Assembly: GCA_030248065.1 (NCBI GenBank)
Contig: JASAMV010004128.1
Coordinates: 17,047-81,046, forward strand
DNA from: Rhynchonema sp. JSB1_4
Lineage: Eukaryota; Nematoda; Chromadorea; Monhysterida; Xyalidae
Direction: 5' to 3'
Length of the DNA: 64,000 nucleotides
The stretch's first letter is position 1. Each line of letters opens with the position of its first letter. The notes beneath the pieces are model-generated. The model was not told the DNA's origin. It worked only from the letters and a program-made list of their open reading frames with translations, and searched no databases. A program made the position numbers and the translations under genes. Below are positions 63,353 to 64,000 of this stretch, piece after piece.

Positions 63353-64000
63353 CAGTGTAGTTCCTGATCCGGAGGGGGAGATAGCGGACCCCCCGTTTTT
63401 TTCGGAGGGGGAGATAGTGTACCCCCGAGGGGGAAGGGGGGGAAGACCCGCACTTCAGAAGCTTCGAGCCGGAGTGCCCAGCCCGGCCCGAGCCCCCAAA
63501 TTTCCGGCCCGGCCCGGCCGAAAATGGTACCGAATTTACCGAAATTTTAGATACCGAATCACAAACACACAAAACCAGTTTCCCCGAAAAAATTTTTGGA
63601 AATTTTGTTTTTTTTTCTGACCATTTTTTCCTTTGACCCCAAAATCGCTTCCTTGAGACACCTCCTCCCCGAAATAGACCCCAGCCCCACCCCCCAAGAA
63701 ATAGAGCCCCCTCTAAAAGGGGTCAGTGAAAAAGTTCAGCCCTCCATCTTGACCCAGTGTAGTTCCTGTTGGGGAGAGGGGGTCCCCAAGGTGTTTTTCA
63801 GCCACCCGAAAATTTGTGTGTCCGGCGGCAACATAAAGTGCGACAGATGAGAACCGCGCTAAGGATCCTGAATCAGGCCGGGCAAGTCGTATATCGTTCG
63901 ATTCGTCTAGTGGTGGGGACCGGGGCGAAAGATGTACAAAAAATTAATATCGCTTCTATCGCGAGAAAACGGCCGGTGATGTTTCACTTAGTTTTTGGTG
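63353..64000. repeat. MITE-H fragments and a second copy of the 62.4-kb unit
   Basis: CAGTGTAGTTCCTG at 63,353 and again at 63,755 are ends of the H family. 63,460-63,520 holds GGCCCGG element-C-like sequence, and 63,680-63,740 the AAAAGGGGTCAGTGAAAAA word of the 36-kb cluster. 63,792-64,000 repeats 62,393-62,609 almost exactly in direct orientation, running off the window. Confidence 0.65.

Overview
The window is eukaryotic and animal. It holds spliced genes with GT-AG introns, a neuronal Rab effector, a TFIIH subunit and a proteasome ATPase. Two hints point to a nematode or a close relative: a six-cysteine ShKT exon at the left edge, and short degenerate interstitial tracts of TTAGGC, the nematode telomere unit. 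The species cannot be named from this sequence.

Layout. 1-150: last exon of a ShKT-domain protein (+). About 0.6-3 kb: coding-like minus-strand exons, one resembling the S1 region of TTC14. 4.6-12.0 kb: a complete 21-exon rabphilin (-), whose frame closes exactly at 908 residues. 12-24.5 kb: gene-poor, with MITEs, interstitial telomere-like repeats and a CCGGAAATATTT cluster. 24.5-25.5 kb: a MARCH-type membrane E3 ligase (+). 26.2-26.8 kb: a secreted-protein gene (-). 27.3-30.5 kb: a divergent proteasome Rpt2/PSMC1 gene (-). 31.8-38.3 kb: a transposon graveyard with hAT-type MITEs nested three deep (each with an 8-bp target duplication) and a 2.2-kb foldback element carrying a psq-like HTH exon. 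37.1-38.8 kb: an LDAF1/promethin-like membrane protein (+). 39.3-41.8 kb: TFIIH p34/Tfb4 (+), followed 270 bp later by an unrecognised 510-residue gene (+). 46.7-57.3 kb: two tandem paralogues of a multi-module family I do not recognise; the second is broken by a hAT element inside its first exon. 57.7-59.9 kb: two tandem Pmp3/UPF0057 membrane-peptide genes (-). 60-64 kb: tandem and dispersed repeats.

The genes do not form one pathway. The strongest unexplained signals are genome-style features. First, an 11-mer, TGATGTTTCAC, and its one-base variants occur 17 times, mostly in genes and often at splice junctions. Second, many 5' splice sites read GTTGGT instead of GTAAGT. Third, the paralogue pair shows a recent-looking homogenised tract. 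Exon boundaries were placed by hand from homology, reading frame and phase, so they are predictions.
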